Assembly: GCA_012034865.1 (NCBI GenBank) | Contig: JAAUOM010000015.1 | Location: 1 to 55,364, forward strand | Direction of reading: 5' to 3' | Length of the DNA: 55,364 nt | Origin: Acaryochloris sp. CRU_2_0 | Lineage (GTDB): Bacteria > Cyanobacteriota > Cyanobacteriia > Thermosynechococcales > Thermosynechococcaceae | In this document: piece by piece, positions 55,246-55,364 of the stretch | How positions within the stretch are numbered: the first letter of the stretch is position 1 | How the letters are laid out: every line of letters starts with the position of its first letter | The notes under the pieces: generated by a model | The model's database searches: none | What the model was told of the DNA's origin: nothing | The model's input: only the letters and a program-made list of their open reading frames with translations | Translations under genes and position numbers: made by a program

Positions 55246-55364
55246 TTAACCCTGCTCGATACTGTAATGGGCAGTCAGGTGAGCTTTTTCCCCAGGTTGA
55301 ATTTCCTTGGCATCATTGGCGGCATTTGCTGTCTCGACACAGACAAATTTTTGTAATCTCCAGC
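55246..55364 (-). CDS. D-hexose-6-phosphate mutarotase, C-terminal fragment
   Basis: The minus-strand frame entering from the right edge ends at TAA 55246-55248. Its 38 residues read KFVCVETANAAND and EIQPGEKAHLTAHYS, the C-terminal segment of YeaD-type aldose-1-epimerase-fold proteins that interconvert glucose-6-phosphate anomers. The rest is beyond the window. Confidence 0.75.
   Translation of the reverse strand, partial: WRLQKFVCVETANAANDAKEIQPGEKAHLTAHYSIEQG

Noticed and set aside
1..55364. CRISPR array or prophage
   Set aside because: No regularly spaced repeats, cas genes, or phage structural genes are visible; only IS remnants and a half-tRNA.

Overview
The window is chromosomal DNA from a cyanobacterium. 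The HIP1 octamer (GCGATCGC) and its core recur throughout. Several genes are typical of cyanobacteria: the ferredoxin-thioredoxin reductase variable chain, a Ser/Thr kinase with a GUN4-like tail, a DUF3352 protein and a dual-cysteine cyanobacteriochrome chemoreceptor. A large-genome lineage such as Acaryochloris would fit, but that is a guess; nothing here proves the genus.

Layout. 1-87 is the start of an unidentified gene on the minus strand. 613-8796 is a four-gene plus-strand cluster for fatty-acid beta-oxidation: acyl-CoA ligase, FadN-type dehydrogenase/hydratase, thiolase, and FadE-type acyl-CoA dehydrogenase. It runs into clpB on the opposite strand. 11.7-21.2 kb holds mixed housekeeping genes: a DUF4268 protein, tRNA-Gly, DAHP synthase, a secreted repeat protein, a SnoaL-like protein, DUF3352, cobO, DUF2085 and an M3 oligopeptidase. 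21.3-27.2 kb is signalling: the kinase-GUN4 protein, a PixJ-like chemoreceptor, and a CheW-receiver protein that has no kinase core. After ftrV and two small minus-strand genes comes a membrane Fe-S protein whose reading frame overlaps a small cNMP-domain gene. Next is a TRAP transporter (dctQ-dctM, with dctP convergent) laid out like the Anabaena 2-oxoacid transporter.

35.2-44.0 kb is a minus-strand block of membrane transport genes: a nitrate-type ABC ATPase remnant, CorA, an ArsB/NhaD-type permease, an SLC13 permease, ExoD and a PacL-type Ca2+ ATPase. The leader of the ArsB/NhaD-type permease matches the conserved blocks of the c-di-AMP (ydaO-yuaA) riboswitch. A sequence able to pair with the ribosome binding site follows it. 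44.1-48.7 kb contains an AAA-like protein with both Walker motifs lost, a small membrane protein, a cupin, and a frameshifted comEC.

48.7-51.0 kb is a scrambled accessory patch: tRNA-Ser, remnants of two IS families, hicBA, the 3' half of a tRNA-Arg, and a damaged DUF3298 gene. 51.1 kb to the end has a YyaL-type protein, two small unknown genes, a WecG/TagA glycosyltransferase and the C-terminus of a hexose-6-phosphate mutarotase.

The points most worth following up are the riboswitch-controlled permease, a complete beta-oxidation cluster in a cyanobacterium (with an acyl-CoA ligase whose P-loop motif is split), the blue/green-type photoreceptor with its kinase-less partner, and the Fe-S/cNMP gene pair. 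The 2-oxoacid TRAP transporter and the beta-oxidation genes together suggest some capacity to use organic carbon; this is inference.
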